Assembly (NCBI GenBank): GCA_019614645.1
Contig: JABWDB010000069.1
Location: forward strand, 62,001 to 126,000
Direction of reading: 5' to 3'
DNA length: 64,000 nucleotides
Origin: Stratiolaelaps scimitus
Taxonomy: Eukaryota; Arthropoda; Arachnida; Mesostigmata; Laelapidae
Shown here: one piece after another, positions 29,401 through 43,343 of the stretch
How positions within the stretch are numbered: the stretch's first letter is position 1
Layout: every line of letters begins with the position of its first letter
Notes under the pieces: generated by a model
Told to the model about the DNA's origin: nothing
What the model saw: only the letters and a program-made list of their open reading frames with translations
Databases searched by the model: none
Translations under genes and position numbers: made by a program

Positions 29401-32400
29401 CCTTAGAGGATTCCGTTGATGTCACCATCTCACAGAGCATACACATGATATGATATTTCAGCATACACTCCCTCTAAAACAATAACTCGCTCGCTGTCAT
29501 CTGTGAACAGAATCTTGCGTAATATATTAGTCCCAGATACACATATAATACCTACGTTGTATGAGGTAGTCTATCGCTTGTTAAAACAAAGAGGCCTCAT
29601 GCCAACAGATTGGCTCCAGTGAAAACTCACCATCAAATTTCGGGCTAAAGCGGACAAGAAGAAACATGTGCGAAAACTGGTTGTATTTCACAATTTTTTT
29701 GGGTCATTGCCACCAAATAGAACTAGATCGATTAATGAGATTACTGTATGACGGTCACTAAATGACACGACAGTATCGTATGAAACCTAACAAACTGAGG
29801 CTAGAGGATAGAGTAACGTTTTCTCTATCTGTAATAGTAATTATAATCTGTGTTTAAAGAAATAGATTAATTGCTTTGCTTCTTTTCGTCCGCCATTGAA
29901 GGTATGGCCGAACAAATGAATAATGTCACCAAGGCTTCTTAGTACGGTTTAGTTTTGCTGTGGCGTCATAGAGGGTTGATTAGTCAAGGTTCAAGGGCTT
30001 CCTGTCGCTCGACCGGCCGCTCAGGGTGAGCCGTTGACGAGAAGATTAAAGAGCGCCACATAGCTCGCGGACAGATCTAATCAGATGAAAGACGATGGAG
30101 GCGGTATAAAGCCGTAGTAAAGCCTTAGAAACACACGAACAGTCCTGCGCGGACCTCCGAAATAATGCATACGCTGCTTCGGCCAGCTGCCGACAACGTG
30201 AGATGATGATACGTCCCTTGCCTTGATGCCTGCTCACCGCAGTCTCATTCAATATGGACGCTGGAGGCGACTATGACAGTCAGACTTTAATATTCGAGGG
30301 GACGAGGACAGAGAGAGAGAGAGAGAGCAGAGAAAGAGAGAGTGACTAAAGAAGCCCAATTTTCTAAATAACCTGAACTCGTCGGTGTCAGCCTCGTATT
30401 GGACCAGCTGTGTTCACGTTGCGTACTAACCTTTACTTCAGTAGACGCATCTTTGCCACATAATTGATTAGTAATTGGTTTCGGCCCGTAAGATTTGAGC
30501 TTAGTCATTTGTTATCATATGATTGTTGTTATTGAGCTCCGTGGCTCCTTTCTAGAGAACTAATATCTGACGTAGTTCATTATGACACTGCACCTTAGCT
30601 ATGGCCCGACCTTTTGTGCTGTCTAATTAACACAGCTATCAGAGAGCGTCATATTATGAAACAGGGCCATGCATTCAGCGTATCTACCATATAGCACCCC
30701 GACAGACAGCCCGTTATCGAATTTTTGCTCATCCAGCTCTGTCTTTGTTTGTTATTACGATATTTTCCTCATGTTCTCCTTCTTATTTTTCTTCTCCTCG
30801 TGTGATTTTATAAAACTGTCCGATGCCTCGCCTGGCCCTTTGTCGCATAATGCCCCCAAGACCTCCCCCCCCCCGACCCGGAGGGCCACTCTACAAAGTG
30901 AACCACCGTCCGTTGACCGTCCTGCATCTGCCTATCGAAGAACACATTGCGCATGTCTGCGCAATCTTCGGGGCTGTTCATCCGAAGCCCATTCCTGGTA
31001 AAGCCGGCTGGAGCAGGGAGGTGCTGTCCAGTAATTATACGCTCGCTTAATAACGAGTTTCTTAATGAGACATTAATTGCGCCCTGTGGACTCTTTGTGC
31101 CCTTGTCGCGTTACTCTACCTCGCCTCTGTCCATCAGTTCTTCTCCACTATAATAAAAGTGGCCGTGGGACCCTACGTGTACGAGAAAGTTGTTCTCGTC
31201 GCTGCATGCGCCTTCCCCCCTTTTTTTTCCTTGTTTTTTTCCCTTTCTATCTGTGTTTTTCGTTACTTGCACTCACTAATAGCGCAGACGCGATGTCACT
31301 AGTGGTCCTCGCGTGATTGCGCCCATTACTACTAGTACTACTGCCACTACCATAGCTAGTACCTGGTGTACCCCTGTCGTGAGGAAGGCTGGATGAGATA
31401 TATCGCCTTGGGACTCAGGGGCCCAGGATGACGCTGCCATAGAACACGACAGGCAAAGGCACTCGCGTGGAAGATTGGCTGTTGTTTCTGACCGTAACAG
31501 CGATTACTGGCATTGTTATAGAGATGGATCATTACGTGGCTTAAGAAAAATGAATCAGGACAAACATATTCACTACGATGACATGCAACGTCGACTGTGA
31601 GTGACCACTGTTAAGCCATCACGATCGATTATAATCAGCATCACCGATCAAGTATCGACAACAGCGTCTATTATATAATACAATATTGCAGCTAGCTCCA
31701 TGACAAGTGGAATATGTAACGAATGGCCCATATATGAGTTATACTCGTGGACGTATTACAAATGGAGGAGAGGCGCGGAGGGTGAAGTGACACAATTTTA
31801 CTGGCGACTTCATAATCATACTATTGCCAATAAACTGCTTATTCACCCTTTAATTATATTTAAATATATGTATATGACATATTCTTTCTACACTGAAGCA
31901 TTGTTCGTCTTTCCTTTGTCATTTATGGGCTAGAAAAACGTTACGGTCACGTATTGCCTCTTACGTTTTGTTCATCGTTTTCTACTTTTGTCTACGCATT
32001 TTTCATTATATAATCGTTGTCATCTTCATTCGTCATTCTCTCTCTCTCTCCCTCTCGTTATCTTATTAATACTGCAGCCACTGTAGCGTAGCGCAGTTGG
32101 TTGGCTTGCACCGCTGCCACCGCCACCTCCACGAACACTGATACACGACGGAGGTCACAGCTGTTGCAACACTATGCCAATCTATGGCCACCCGCCATAA
32201 TATGCTATACAATATTGTATAATCATAATAATAGTACTGCTGCTGCTGTTCGGTGTGTACTTCGAGACGACGAAGGCTGCGGGACAAAATGGAGATGAAC
32301 GAAAACAGAGAGAGAGAGAGAGAAAGAGGAATATAATTGTGTGAGTGAGTGCAGGAGGGCGAGCATCGCGGGAGAAGTGAAGAGCGGGAGTGAACAGTGG

Positions 32401-33742
32401 ATAGACTGCAATAGGCGGTGATCACGGGCGGCGTGCGACCCGACCGACCAAGCGGCCAAGCAACGAACAGAGTCTACGAACAGAGGTTGCTCCGGGAGCG
32501 CAACCTCCAACAGCTTGCTGGTCATGGGCCGAGCGCCAGTACGGAGCTCAGGAGGAGTGGACTCGCTGGCCCGTCAGTTGACTCGAACACTCCGTTGATG
32601 CTGAGGAGGATGGAGATTTCGTAAGGGCAATGGCTCCGTGTGGATGGGATGGCACCGGCCAGTGAGTGCGAGAGAGAGAGAGAGATGAAGGCGCGACTGG
32701 GTGACGCAGGCCGCCTGAGCCTCGGACTTCATTGTCGCATAGCGCACATGTGGGACCTGGTGGGGGGATGGAGGGGACGTTGTAGCCAAGTAGAGGAACG
32801 CCCGTCTGGCACAAAGCTGTCGTCGACGAAGGAGGCAATGTCAACAAAGGTTGGCTGTGTGCGCGGTTGGTTGGTTCGCCCGTCGGTTGGTCTTAATTAA
32901 TTTCTTGGAGCGCGAGGCGGCGCGACGCGACGAACAACGAAATTGCGAAGCAGGCCGCACGTGCTCGTCCTGGTAGAGGAGATGGAAGAAGAAAAAGTAC
33001 CATGGCTACTGCTACTACAACGACTAACAGAAGTTCGCAGTAAGGGAATGAACTCGTGTCAAAAGCTGGCTGGCCGGCCGTAGATAGTCTGCTTCGTCGT
33101 GTTAGCTGTGACGTTGATGCTGGATCATGCGTCAACGATGCATGAGACTCTGCCCGTGAATAGAGCGTGGGGCAAATTGCAGACTCATTGATGGGCTGAT
33201 GGATGGGTTTAATTATGCGTCCGTGCGTCTGTGTGTGTGTGTGTGCGCGCATGTGACCTGTAAATATGGGATCTGTAAATCACTCGCAGATCGCGAATCG
33301 GGGAAGTGTTTACAGGGTGATCCGATCCTGGCAGAGAACAGAAATTAGACTTTGTGGCTGTTAGGCCGAAAGGTTGAACGAGGATAGGTTAACGAACTGT
33401 TTCTATGAAGGTGAGGATTCGAGGTCGGAACTTAAATAGAACAAGCAATATAACGCTTAGATATAAAGTATAAAAATACGATGTGTATAAATTGGATGAA
33501 CGCACATGATTGTAGGGTACAGCGTGTCATAGAGTGAATGTGGGAATATTTAATAGTGTTTATAGATAATTATCATTATTATTATGTGACATTGTTTATT
33601 AGGATTATTTGCATTCTGCAAAACCTCTTCTAATCTTACAGAGCTTCTCGGTCGAGGCATTGCTTAGGCTCATCGACACAAACGAAGAATGTAATTGGTA
33701 ATAAATCGTTGCTAAGAATAGCTTCGTCCTTGCGCCGCTTCT

Positions 33743-33769
33743 CATATATATATATATATATATATATAT
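33743..33769. repeat. (TA)n microsatellite
   Basis: A pure TA run of 27 bp. The sequence after it contains GTCAGCGCATCACTTCAG, partly shared with the flank of the TA run at about 27,246. Confidence 0.93.
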
Positions 33770-36700
33770 GGATTTCAAATGGAGGCTATCCTGTAGTCAG
33801 CGCATCACTTCAGATACCTTTCGGTACTTACGAGCATATGATTAGAATGAGAAATGTCGGGAGGCAAAACCCTCTCTGTGCTTTATTTAGGATATCTCTA
33901 CGTACTGCGACATTGCCGCTTCAGCCATCACGGGATATATACATATACACGATTGCCTCGTAGACTTCACCTCAAGGAAGAGAATAAGCAAAGGTGGCCC
34001 CAACAGGTCCTCATAGTAATACCTAAATAGTTAAGAGCTGAGGCCTGTCAGATAGGGGAACAGCGGAGGGTCAGCTCAAAAAAACAAACAACAGACTTCA
34101 GATCGAGGTTAGGCTCTCACAGGTTAATGTCAAGCTCTCATGTACGATATGTCTTCCTCGTTTATTGTCCTTCATCACGATTGCATTAAGATGATAGATT
34201 CCATAACACGGGTTGCGTATTCCTGAAAATTAGCAAATCTACGTTCCTATATCCTTCTAGCGATACATTTGCGATAAAACCAAGATAATCGCCAGCTATG
34301 CTTAGTGATACCAGATCTCGTTTTCATTTAGATGCTAGATCCTGTTCTGCGCCTTTCATGATACCAATCCAATATTGTTTATAGGCGATGAGGTGCGCAT
34401 GAACAATTGGCCCTTGAAGGGGTGGCAAACTATATTTCTGTGTTGGCTTTATCCAACAAAAGAAACATGGTACACAGTGTCGGTGTACGCTTTCGTACGC
34501 GCTAAAACAGTAGCGAAAACGCAACAGCCTGCCGACGCATTTATCTATTTCACTATCCGCCGTCTATGGTTCGTGAGCAGACCAAGACTGGCAGGCCAAT
34601 CTGATATTGGACTGTTTTATCGATGTCGAATTTGGCTGTACTTTAAATCTGTCGTTCTTCTTGCGGTGTGCTACGAAATAGAAACAAGCGACTATTGTAA
34701 ATATATTAAGCAGCGATAGAGGATATCGGCGTCGTCGGCCACTGTTCGACATTAGAACACAATTGGAAACTTCGGCGGTCGTCAACATAGGGTCGAATGG
34801 TCTGCTGTGGGTTAGTGAGTTGTCCATAGAATCTAATATACGATATGAGCTAAGCAATCGCTCCCCGAAAGGTGACGTCTGATCTCGCGAAAAACACTGC
34901 ATGGGGTGGAGCGTAGCTGTGAGAAGCGTCGTGGCTTTGACATAACTAATATTATACCATACGGTACGCCATATGCAGTCAAGTTACACGGCCAATGTGC
35001 TCTAGGATCAATGTGATTTAATTTGTTAATATAATTTGATAGAGGTCTTAGGGATTGTTTAAACTCATACACGAACTGTAATTGGCACACGAGACGCATT
35101 TCGATAATGTTATTGATTCACCTGACCAGGGAACTTAATATAAATAATCTTTCACACGATTGTCTATTCTTAGAAGTCTCGGCACTCAAAAAATAAACAA
35201 ATCGACTAGCTTAATGAGGCTTGCTATATTGCCTGTGTTCATTGTGTATATCCAATTGTGATCGTAACCTTATTTCAGAAATCGCTTACCTCATAGAAGA
35301 TATGGATAGATCTACCTATAGCAATTATTCCACAGTTCATTTATTATGTATGACATTATGCAGGCCTGCCCTTGATGCGAGTGAACTATCAGAATACAAT
35401 GTTGTTCTTCTGTATCAAAAAGCGCTTCTACTGCTGCTGCTGCTGCGGCCTGCCGCAGGTATTTGCACTTTGCGATATCGTGAAACGCTTCCTCTCGACT
35501 GATGTTCTATGGACACAGAGCGACTGAAGACATCTCGCATTCGATTGTGTCTACGATGCTCGTCTGTATTCACAGATTTGGTGCACTATTATCTAGAATA
35601 GAGCATGTTTGTCTGTTCTGTCCTTCCGGGAATCATAATCTCATTCAGCGTCGTTCAATTTCATTTCTCTTCAGAGCTATTATATAACTTTTATATATAT
35701 ATATGTCAGAGTATAGCGTGTCTGCACATTTCTAAAAACAGGCCCCGAGCCCGGCATATTCCCGTTGCTGTTCGCGCTTCCGAAGGTCCGTTCCGTCTTC
35801 CGGATACGGCGTTATTCTGTTACTCATCTACCTCAATGGTTCTTACTCCTGACTTCGACCTGAAAATACACATAACCGAGATTGTGCGATCAGCCGCTTC
35901 ACTATGTACAATATTATAACGGGTAACATATGTAGGTGCTTTATTGATAAAAATCCAATTTTTACGGTCTGGTTCTCGTTTCGAAACTGAGAAAGCATAT
36001 TGAGGCACTGGCCAAGTTCACTCTGGGTTTATCCGGCGAGTTGCAAAGCTAATGTGACATCGCTGTTCATCTCATCCCCCTTGTCCTCTATTACCAATTT
36101 ACATAATACTGCTGATTTACGATTAGACAAAATGCTGCCAAATAACGGCACCACCCCCAGATGTCTTGACACCAGTTCAAACACTTAGTGAAGTGCCCTA
36201 TCACTTCGTGAGCTCGAAGACAGTTACTAGATTGGAACAATGCATGAACAATATATTCACCTGGAGAGCTGCCCTTCCCGTCAGAGAGCCCCAAGGTCAA
36301 AATGAAAAATAATATTTATATCATATAATATACATATATATCATACATATAACCACATCTTTCTGCTCAATTTATACTCGAAAAGCAATACAAATTCCAC
36401 CATCCCAACCTATGGTTAATGGAGGAGCAATTTAGTTGAATTGAAATTATCGTTTCTGTCGATATACTAACTTCGTCACCTATTCCCATAAGGTCACCGA
36501 GAGCCTATTGACTAAGGACACCAAAATGAAGGCACAGACCGCCATAAGCGTGCTAGGTGCGGCCTATGCCTGTATCGATTTTATCCTTTTCAATTTGTCC
36601 TATTGACCGACAATAATACGGACGGATCCCCTTAGATGTGTTTTGTCTCTTTGTTACCATTTGTCTAGCTAGCTCTCTCGTTTGTTGCTTCTTCGCCTCT

Positions 36701-36789
36701 ATCGTTGTGCGGCAAATTCATCACAAGATATCACCACTGTCAAGTATCACCACTCGGAGCGTTTGATTTCACTATAGCTTCGACTGCTG

Positions 36790-38401
36790 CTGTTGTTATT
36801 GACGAGAGAGAGTCTTCGCCCTTATTGTGCGCTCGGGCGAGGTCGCTCGGGCGACATTTTGGTGCCCGCGCGAGCGCCGGCTGCTGATCGTGGGTGGCCG
36901 ACGTTGCCTGGTGACGTGCGGGCCCGGCCGCGTCATATGAAGAATAACTTCGTTCGCCTTTCGTGTATTGCTTCATGCTGTGCTCGTCTCAAGTTTGCGC
37001 TGAACGACAATTCTCATGCTGGTCGGTTCAATCGTGTGAAGGAACCTCGTATCGATAACTGTTGGGAGCAACGGCAGCAGGCAACGGCACCATCTATGGT
37101 AGTGGCGTTATGGCAACGCCTTTCCGAACCGGTCAAATATGTGTCAATACAGAGGGGTCGACGCGATCGAGCGTGAAAGACTAAGCAATACAAGGTGCAC
37201 AATGGATTCGAAAATGTATCCAAAGCAAGCTGGATAGCACGGGAGATTATCAGTATTTAATTCTACGCATTTCGGACCCTGATGTTCGTCGACAACTCGT
37301 CATTCAACGGACACATTTTCGATGACGTTATAATCTATCGCCCTATTCATTGTTTGCAGAATACAACCGATTCCCATATAAAGGCCGGGAATCTCAACAG
37401 CGCTGATTATATTTATTATTATTAAGACAATTAATATTGTCTAAGGAGCGCCGATTAAGATGATGATTATCATTAAGTATTGCTATTAATATTATCCGGT
37501 ACAAATATAAAGTCACCCGTTATTCCTTAAGGTTTCGTTGGTTCGAAGCAGATGTGCCGATTAAACAACGTATAACTATTCTAATGCGTATTTGTCCTTT
37601 TCCCTGTTGTTGTTGTCTGCTTTCTTAGGAAATAGACGGTTTGGCCATCACTGACGAGCGGCTCGTATGACAAACTCGGACGGAGTCGGTTGGACGTTGT
37701 AAATATTTCACCCCGTTAGGGGGCGGTGCTGGAATAGGCATATTGAAAGAGACCGCTAAAAGTCGCGTAGGTCGCGATCGATATTAGCGCCAAGAAACAA
37801 TACGGGGCTGGCACGACAGGCGAGCGCGTCAGCAGCTGCAGCAGCATCGTCATTGAGGGCATTATTGATGACAATTCCAGCGGAGCCGAGCTACCCAAGA
37901 CGACTTGGGGTCGTCCATTTAGAAATATCTCGGGATCTTCGCGAGATAGGATCGTCTCTCTCTTTCTCGGGGAAGAAACTTTTGCGCTAGATATCGCTAT
38001 ACAGGTCGATGGCCAACGTCTCGGTACACTTCAGAAGGGAGTCGAGGATCAGTTCGAGTTAGACTAGATAGAAAGAAACAGGGAGTAAGATCTAGATTCT
38101 AGATCACACTAGATCAGACAGAGCGAGAGAGAGAGAGAGACAGAGACGAAGCGGATACCAATTGGACCGAGCTGAGTCGGAGCTGAGTGGACGAAGATCT
38201 TGAAACAACACACCCGGAATCGAGTTGATCGGAACACAGAACGCCGTTCGTCCATTCGCTTGTTAGTTTGTCTTCCGTTGTTGCTGTTGGTGCTGCTGCC
38301 GCCAGAGCCGCTGTCTCCGGTGTCACGTGTACAGGTGTCGATCGTAGGTGAGTAGTCTGGCGGCGCCGCGAATTCGCGCGCCTCCGGCCTTTCATTCGTC
38401 T
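36790..38401 (+). promoter_or_regulatory. GC-rich 5' region and probable 5' UTR of the LMO gene
   Basis: Base composition rises sharply at about 36,790-37,170 and again at 38,150-38,560, against an AT-rich background. A GAGA tract lies at about 38,121-38,141, only 260 bp before the proposed start codon. The frame of LMO exon 1 is open from about 38,176 but has no ATG until 38,402, so the stretch just upstream is probably 5' UTR. A second strong donor (TAG|GTGAGT) at 38,347/38,348 implies an alternative exon end. I see no clear TATA box, and the transcription start is unknown. A 127-codon open frame at 36,793-37,176 lies in the GC-rich part and is probably composition-driven. Confidence 0.35.
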
Positions 38402-41400
38402 ATGGAAGTTTGCCGCTTGGAGGCACGGAGCGTCTCAGTATCGAGCTCCCGGGTGCCGGCAGTCTCCGCCGTGACACTCTTCACCAGGCGGACTCCGAAC
38501 GGCAGCGTCGATCAGATGAGCGCAGTTGGGACCGGGGCGACGTTCGGAGTGCCACTAGGTGAGTGACACTAGCCTCGAAATGATGTTAACGATAATGTTC
38601 ATTACTTACGCGTAGATATGTAACATGTACGTAATATGTATGGACGTAATCACATCCGCCCAATGTTACTGGTACCATTTGCTTGAGTATATGATATAGC
38701 AAATGGAGCAAACTGGTCTGTTCGATCATCAAATGTGTGCCAACGTTTTCTAAATAAAATACCTAATAAGTTGTTTCTAAGTTTACGTATCGAAGATACC
38801 ATAATATCTACAATCACTTATCAGAGCTTCGGCAGTTCTCGATAGAATAAGGAAGATATTTCGCTGCCAGCTCCCTATCTATTATTGTTCTTGTTAAGGT
38901 ATTGATGTCTATTAATATATATTCGGCCAGCGTTAGCCACGTCTTTACGCGAATCACCAAAGGGTTTATACGAAGTGAAGTCTTTAGCAGGCGTTATCGA
39001 CGATTGTCCGTTAATCCTAGGAAATCTTTCCTGTTAAAAGTTGCTTATAAATGTATCTAAAAAAAGGCATAAAACAAAGTTCTCTAGAGATGGTCAGTAA
39101 CTCTAAAAGTCGAATTTACATTGTTAGTCATTTACATAATAAATACACAATCACATTACAGAATAAGTGATCAATTATCACCAGAAGCGAAGGGTACATT
39201 TTACGACTATTGGTTTATTAACTAATTAATGTGTCGTTCTTTAATGTCGTAAATTTCAGGCGACGAGCTCCGTTGTACAGGTTGTCAAAATCCAATTAGA
39301 GAAAGGTAAAGGGCTCTCGTGTTCATCAGTTTCATCTTTAAAATCCCACAGACATTTCTACATTTAGAGAATTTGCCTAGAATATCTTTTTGCTTAGATC
39401 AATCTTGTTTCACTGTAACATCAACAAGAATTGCGCTATGATACTATAACGTGATTATTCTTTATCACGGCGGTATATATATATATATATATTCACTTAT
39501 AGAGATTTAAAGCAAAGCACAAAGTATGGGAACCTCACCCACCAGACCTGGAACCTCAACGGCGTGGGCATGGCCTCAAACTATTTTGATATTCTAATAC
39601 TTCACATCATGCCTTGCAGGGATCTGGATAGTGACTACCTAGCGTAGTGTATATATAATCATATTACCTATTAATTATGTAATAAACAATAATAGATAAT
39701 GGATTAATGTCTTCCAACCTGCAATACCTTTTTTTGTTGTTCCATGCGTGGAAGGATAATGCCACTTTAGTGAGCTTCGAGCTATAATTAATATGTTCTA
39801 TTCTACTTTCTATTCTGTTTGTATATCTTCAGGTACCTTCTAAGGGCTTTGGAGCAGTTTTGGCATGAAGACTGTTTAAAGTGTGCGTGCTGCGAGTGCC
39901 GTCTCGGCGAAGTTGGAAGCACGTTGTTCACGAAAAGCAATCTCATCCTCTGCAAAAGAGACTATTTAAGGTTAGCAGGAAGATAACAGAGAGAGAGAGA
40001 TATTTATGTTGACGTTTCGTTATGATGTTTATTAATTGGTACCTACAGCGCCATTTACAAAAAAAAAATAAAACAATTTATCTCTATTGAATCACTTGAG
40101 TTCAGTGAATTAGCATCGTATTTCTATCATCTCTGGCTTGAACCCGAAGTTCATCGGCCCATTAAATCAGTGAGAAGCACACTCCCGTTCGATTTTAGCG
40201 TAACAGTGTTCTTATGGATCGAGCGATTACCGGTTGACTGCTGTTGTATCTATGTGAATCCACTGAATTCACTCATTGTTCTTGGGACACGTATCACACT
40301 AGGTGATGAAAATTACGCGCGCAATTACGACCACAACAAAATTGTCCAACAAGTCGTTTCCACACAAAGGAAAAATTACCAGTAAAGCTAATGTGGATGA
40401 GTTTCGAAGAGTTTCATTGAGATCCCCCTGACCAGTAGCGAAGCTAAAGCGGTTTGCTAACTCCTCATTTTATTTACTTGTTGATTTAGGTTGTTTGGCG
40501 CTACAGGTCACTGCTGCGCCTGTGAAAAGGGTATTCCTGCCTTTGAGATGGTGATGAGAGTAAAAGGGAATGTGTATCATCTTGATTGTTTCGCATGTCA
40601 ACACTGCAATCACAGGTAGGCCAATACCACACCCAGGCAAATCTATTCGATATGTGTCTGATGCGTAGCTCAGAAGTGTCGCACATTAGGAGGTGTTACT
40701 TGGCTTAATTTAATTGCACACTTTACACGAGTCTCCTGCCGAACGCTAGAGAATTTCGAGTATATTAACATACTAATTACATTAGAACACATTAACATAT
40801 TAATTACAGAACATATTAATACAATAGAAACGGCGGACCAGCGATCAGCTCTGAGTGAGTCAGTCAGAGAGGGCGCAATTTGAGTGGTTCGGCTCGAGAG
40901 TTGAGCCTTAGCACTATGACATGAATGCACATGAATCCTCTCGGAGATGATTGAGAACCGCTGGATTGCCTAAGAAGTCCTGGCTGTTCTGCTAAATCCG
41001 CTTATGACAATATTATATAATGAGTACGATATATGAACTGAGATGAATAGAGAGAACATAGAACAGGAGATGTTGTGCTATAATGATCAACGATCGTCCA
41101 TGGCGCCAAGCAGGAACAAAATTGTCGATAACGGTGGTGGTGAAATAACAGTTGAAATAATAATAATAATAATAGCGCATCCCGGTCGAAGCCGTCGTGA
41201 GGGTCGCAGTGATGTGTTCATGTAATTAACTCTCTTGTTCCGGCTTCGACCGCCAGCTTCGATATGATATTAATTAAGGAAGTAAGAAAGAAAAAGAGAA
41301 GCGAGTCGGACATCTCTCTCTCTCCGTCCTCCTGCCTAATCTTGCTACACCCACAAGCGTCTCCCCACCGTCGGCCAGGTCCTGGAACGATCTGGGCTGG

Positions 41401-42930
41401 ACAGCAGCCGGACTCACTTTCGGGCTGGTTGGTTGGTTGGTTTTCGGGCGGGGGGGAGCGAACACCGCAGATCCCCACAGTCCGAGTCCAGGCAAACGAG
41501 AAGGGGATGACGACGACGACGACTCCCTTGGTGTTTCTCACAGCCGCACACCCCCGTGCCCTTGTCGCGAACCCCGCACCGCTCTGCCGACGGCGGCGGC
41601 GGCGGCGGCTGCCTGGCTGGGTGGCCAAGTGGAGAGGGCACTGTGAGAGTTCTTTTCGTCTGTGCCATATATGATTAATTAGTACAACGACGAAGGACAC
41701 ATAGCAGATGGAGACTCTGGCTCCCACAGTTCCTCTCTTTCTCTCTCTCTCTCTATCTCTCTGGTGTTCTGTATGGTATCCAGGCGGGCGGACTGTTGGT
41801 TGGCGGCTTACGCCCCATGAACGAGGGAGTAGAAACGAGAGAGAGTTAGATAGATATAGAGAGAGGGCGGGGGCAGAGAGAGAGAGATAGAGAGAAAGTC
41901 CTCATTAGGGAGTCGTTAGCGGAGGGGAAAATTTCTAATTATTCGGCTAAATATAACGACAACAGAAGCGGCGCCGCTAAGAACAGCAGCGACAACAACG
42001 ACAGCTGCCGCCACCGACAACAACGGCGACATCAGCAGCAGCAACAACAGCAACAAAAGTCAGAACAATAGAAGCTGCCATTGGCGGCGACTGTTGCTAA
42101 TGCCACAGTTGTTGCTTGGCCAGACCCAGCAGCCTCATTGGAGCCTCGTGTTCATCTTGTTTAGCAGAAAGAAGGCGACTAGGCTTTGCGATAGGTACAC
42201 ACCATGGCAGAGCTTGCTTCCACGTGAACCTTTCATATTTCCTGGAATGGTTTCCCAGGAGGAGTGTTGTGACATCTGCGGTCTGGGAACGGCCCTACAT
42301 CGTTCTAATGTGTAATGCCATTCACTAATACGACTGCTAAGTGTACAAACAATAATCTAATAAAAATGAATTATTGTGATGGACGGGTACCCGTAGGTAT
42401 GAGTGATTGTCCAATTAAACTAAGCTGAGCTCGCAATGCAGCATTCAAACGTAGAGTATGGATATTTGTGTATATGTGTGTGTGTGTTTGTATTTTGGAC
42501 GTGTCTTACGTGAAAAATGAACACTGACCATGTTGTGTCACTCTATCACTAGACCGACTATTCTCAGCCGTGCAGATATCTGTGATAATAGAAACGACAA
42601 CGTATTGGATTGCCCTAATTTGCCGAAATATTCGGACTAATGAAATCTTAACTCATAAAGCGATTTTGCACACCGCCTAGTTCTGCCCTTTAATTAATAT
42701 ATGTATACGTTGTGGCGTTCGACCATAATGCTTACATATGGTTTGTATTTTGTAAACTATATTTCCTCAGATTTTGTGTTGGCGATCGCTTCTTTCTTCA
42801 CGAAAACAGGATCCTTTGCGAAACTGATTATGAAGCCGTTCGTAGACATTCGACGTCAAACTCTCCCAGGTTCGTAGCCTTGCGATATCCCACTTATCTC
42901 TGACCATCAGCGCGATAAAAAGAACATTAT

Positions 42931-42971
<41 letters not shown>

Positions 42972-43343
42972 TCAGAGTGAAGATTAAGTGGGGCGTGAGT
43001 TTAGTGAGTAGGTCTGCCACTCAACTAGGCAGGAGTCCCACAGTACCATGGCAAATACCTTAGTTGTGAGGCCTGGTCTGCATGAGCATTCTCCGTCATA
43101 AAAAAAATACATATATATATATATATATATAGTATATATATATAGTTATTTGAGAATTCCTCTATAAGCAAACGACCTCTAAGATTTCCCATGAACTGAC
43201 GATTCGTAGTAAGTAATTACCGCCGAATTCCCTAATTAATTCCCACTTCATGTTTCAGATTACCGTTGGCCACCCTTCAGCAGCAGCATAATAAGCCAGG
43301 CAGTGTGGAGGCTCCCTGCGACAGCGTTTACGATTCCAGATAA
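38402..43343 (+). CDS. LMO: LIM-only transcriptional adaptor, LMO1/3 (Beadex) type, six coding exons
   Basis: LMO proteins are nuclear adaptors that bind LDB/Chip and compete with LIM-homeodomain factors. Coding exons: 38402-38558, 39260-39305, 39833-39970, 40490-40615, 42771-42869 and 43259-43343. Every junction is GT-AG and all phases agree, giving 216 residues. LIM1 spans about residues 58-111: Cys58/Cys61, His79 (in WHEDC), Cys82, Cys85, Cys88, Cys108 and Asp111. LIM2 spans about 122-175: Cys122/Cys125, His144 (in VYHLDC), Cys147, Cys150, Cys153, Cys172 and Asp175. Diagnostic stretches are [35 protein letters not shown] and [10 protein letters not shown], which match the LMO1/LMO3/dLMO branch rather than LMO4. 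The start is the first ATG in the open frame of exon 1 (context TCTATGG). The 57 residues before LIM1 are Ser/Val-rich and not recognised. The tail after LIM2 (about 40 residues, with QQQ) is longer than in vertebrate LMO1. LIM domains: very sure; first exon: moderately sure. Confidence 0.93.
42935..43142. repeat. Two (TA)n tracts bracketing a 138-bp segment in LMO intron 5
   Basis: TA runs at 42935-42970 and about 43109-43142 bracket a non-repetitive 138-bp segment. Both lie inside the short intron between LMO exons 5 and 6. The bracketing resembles an inserted element with simple-repeat borders, but no terminal repeats or known head sequence are visible. Confidence 0.6.

Larger units (their letters stand above)
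24570..36789. other. Long intergenic stretch upstream of the LMO gene
   Basis: About 12 kb has no gene I can support. It contains GGCC repeats (26232-26249), a G run (26388-26406), CAA/AAC triplets (about 26,540-26,575 and 29,010-29,075), and TA tracts near 26,730-26,780, 27,246-27,266 and 33,743-33,769, with many GA/CT runs. Long frames here (for example the 188 codons on the minus strand at 26,139-26,705) are driven by these repeats. Part of it may hold distal LMO control elements, but none is recognisable by eye. Confidence 0.5.

Noticed and set aside
32081..32130. A-box-like TAGCGCAGTTGG
   Set aside because: It fits a tRNA A-box, but no B-box follows within the usual distance and no acceptor stem forms.
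41218..41727. 169-codon minus and 136-codon plus open frames
   Set aside because: They lie inside LMO intron 4, are driven by GGC/GAC triplets and CT runs, and overlap each other on both strands.
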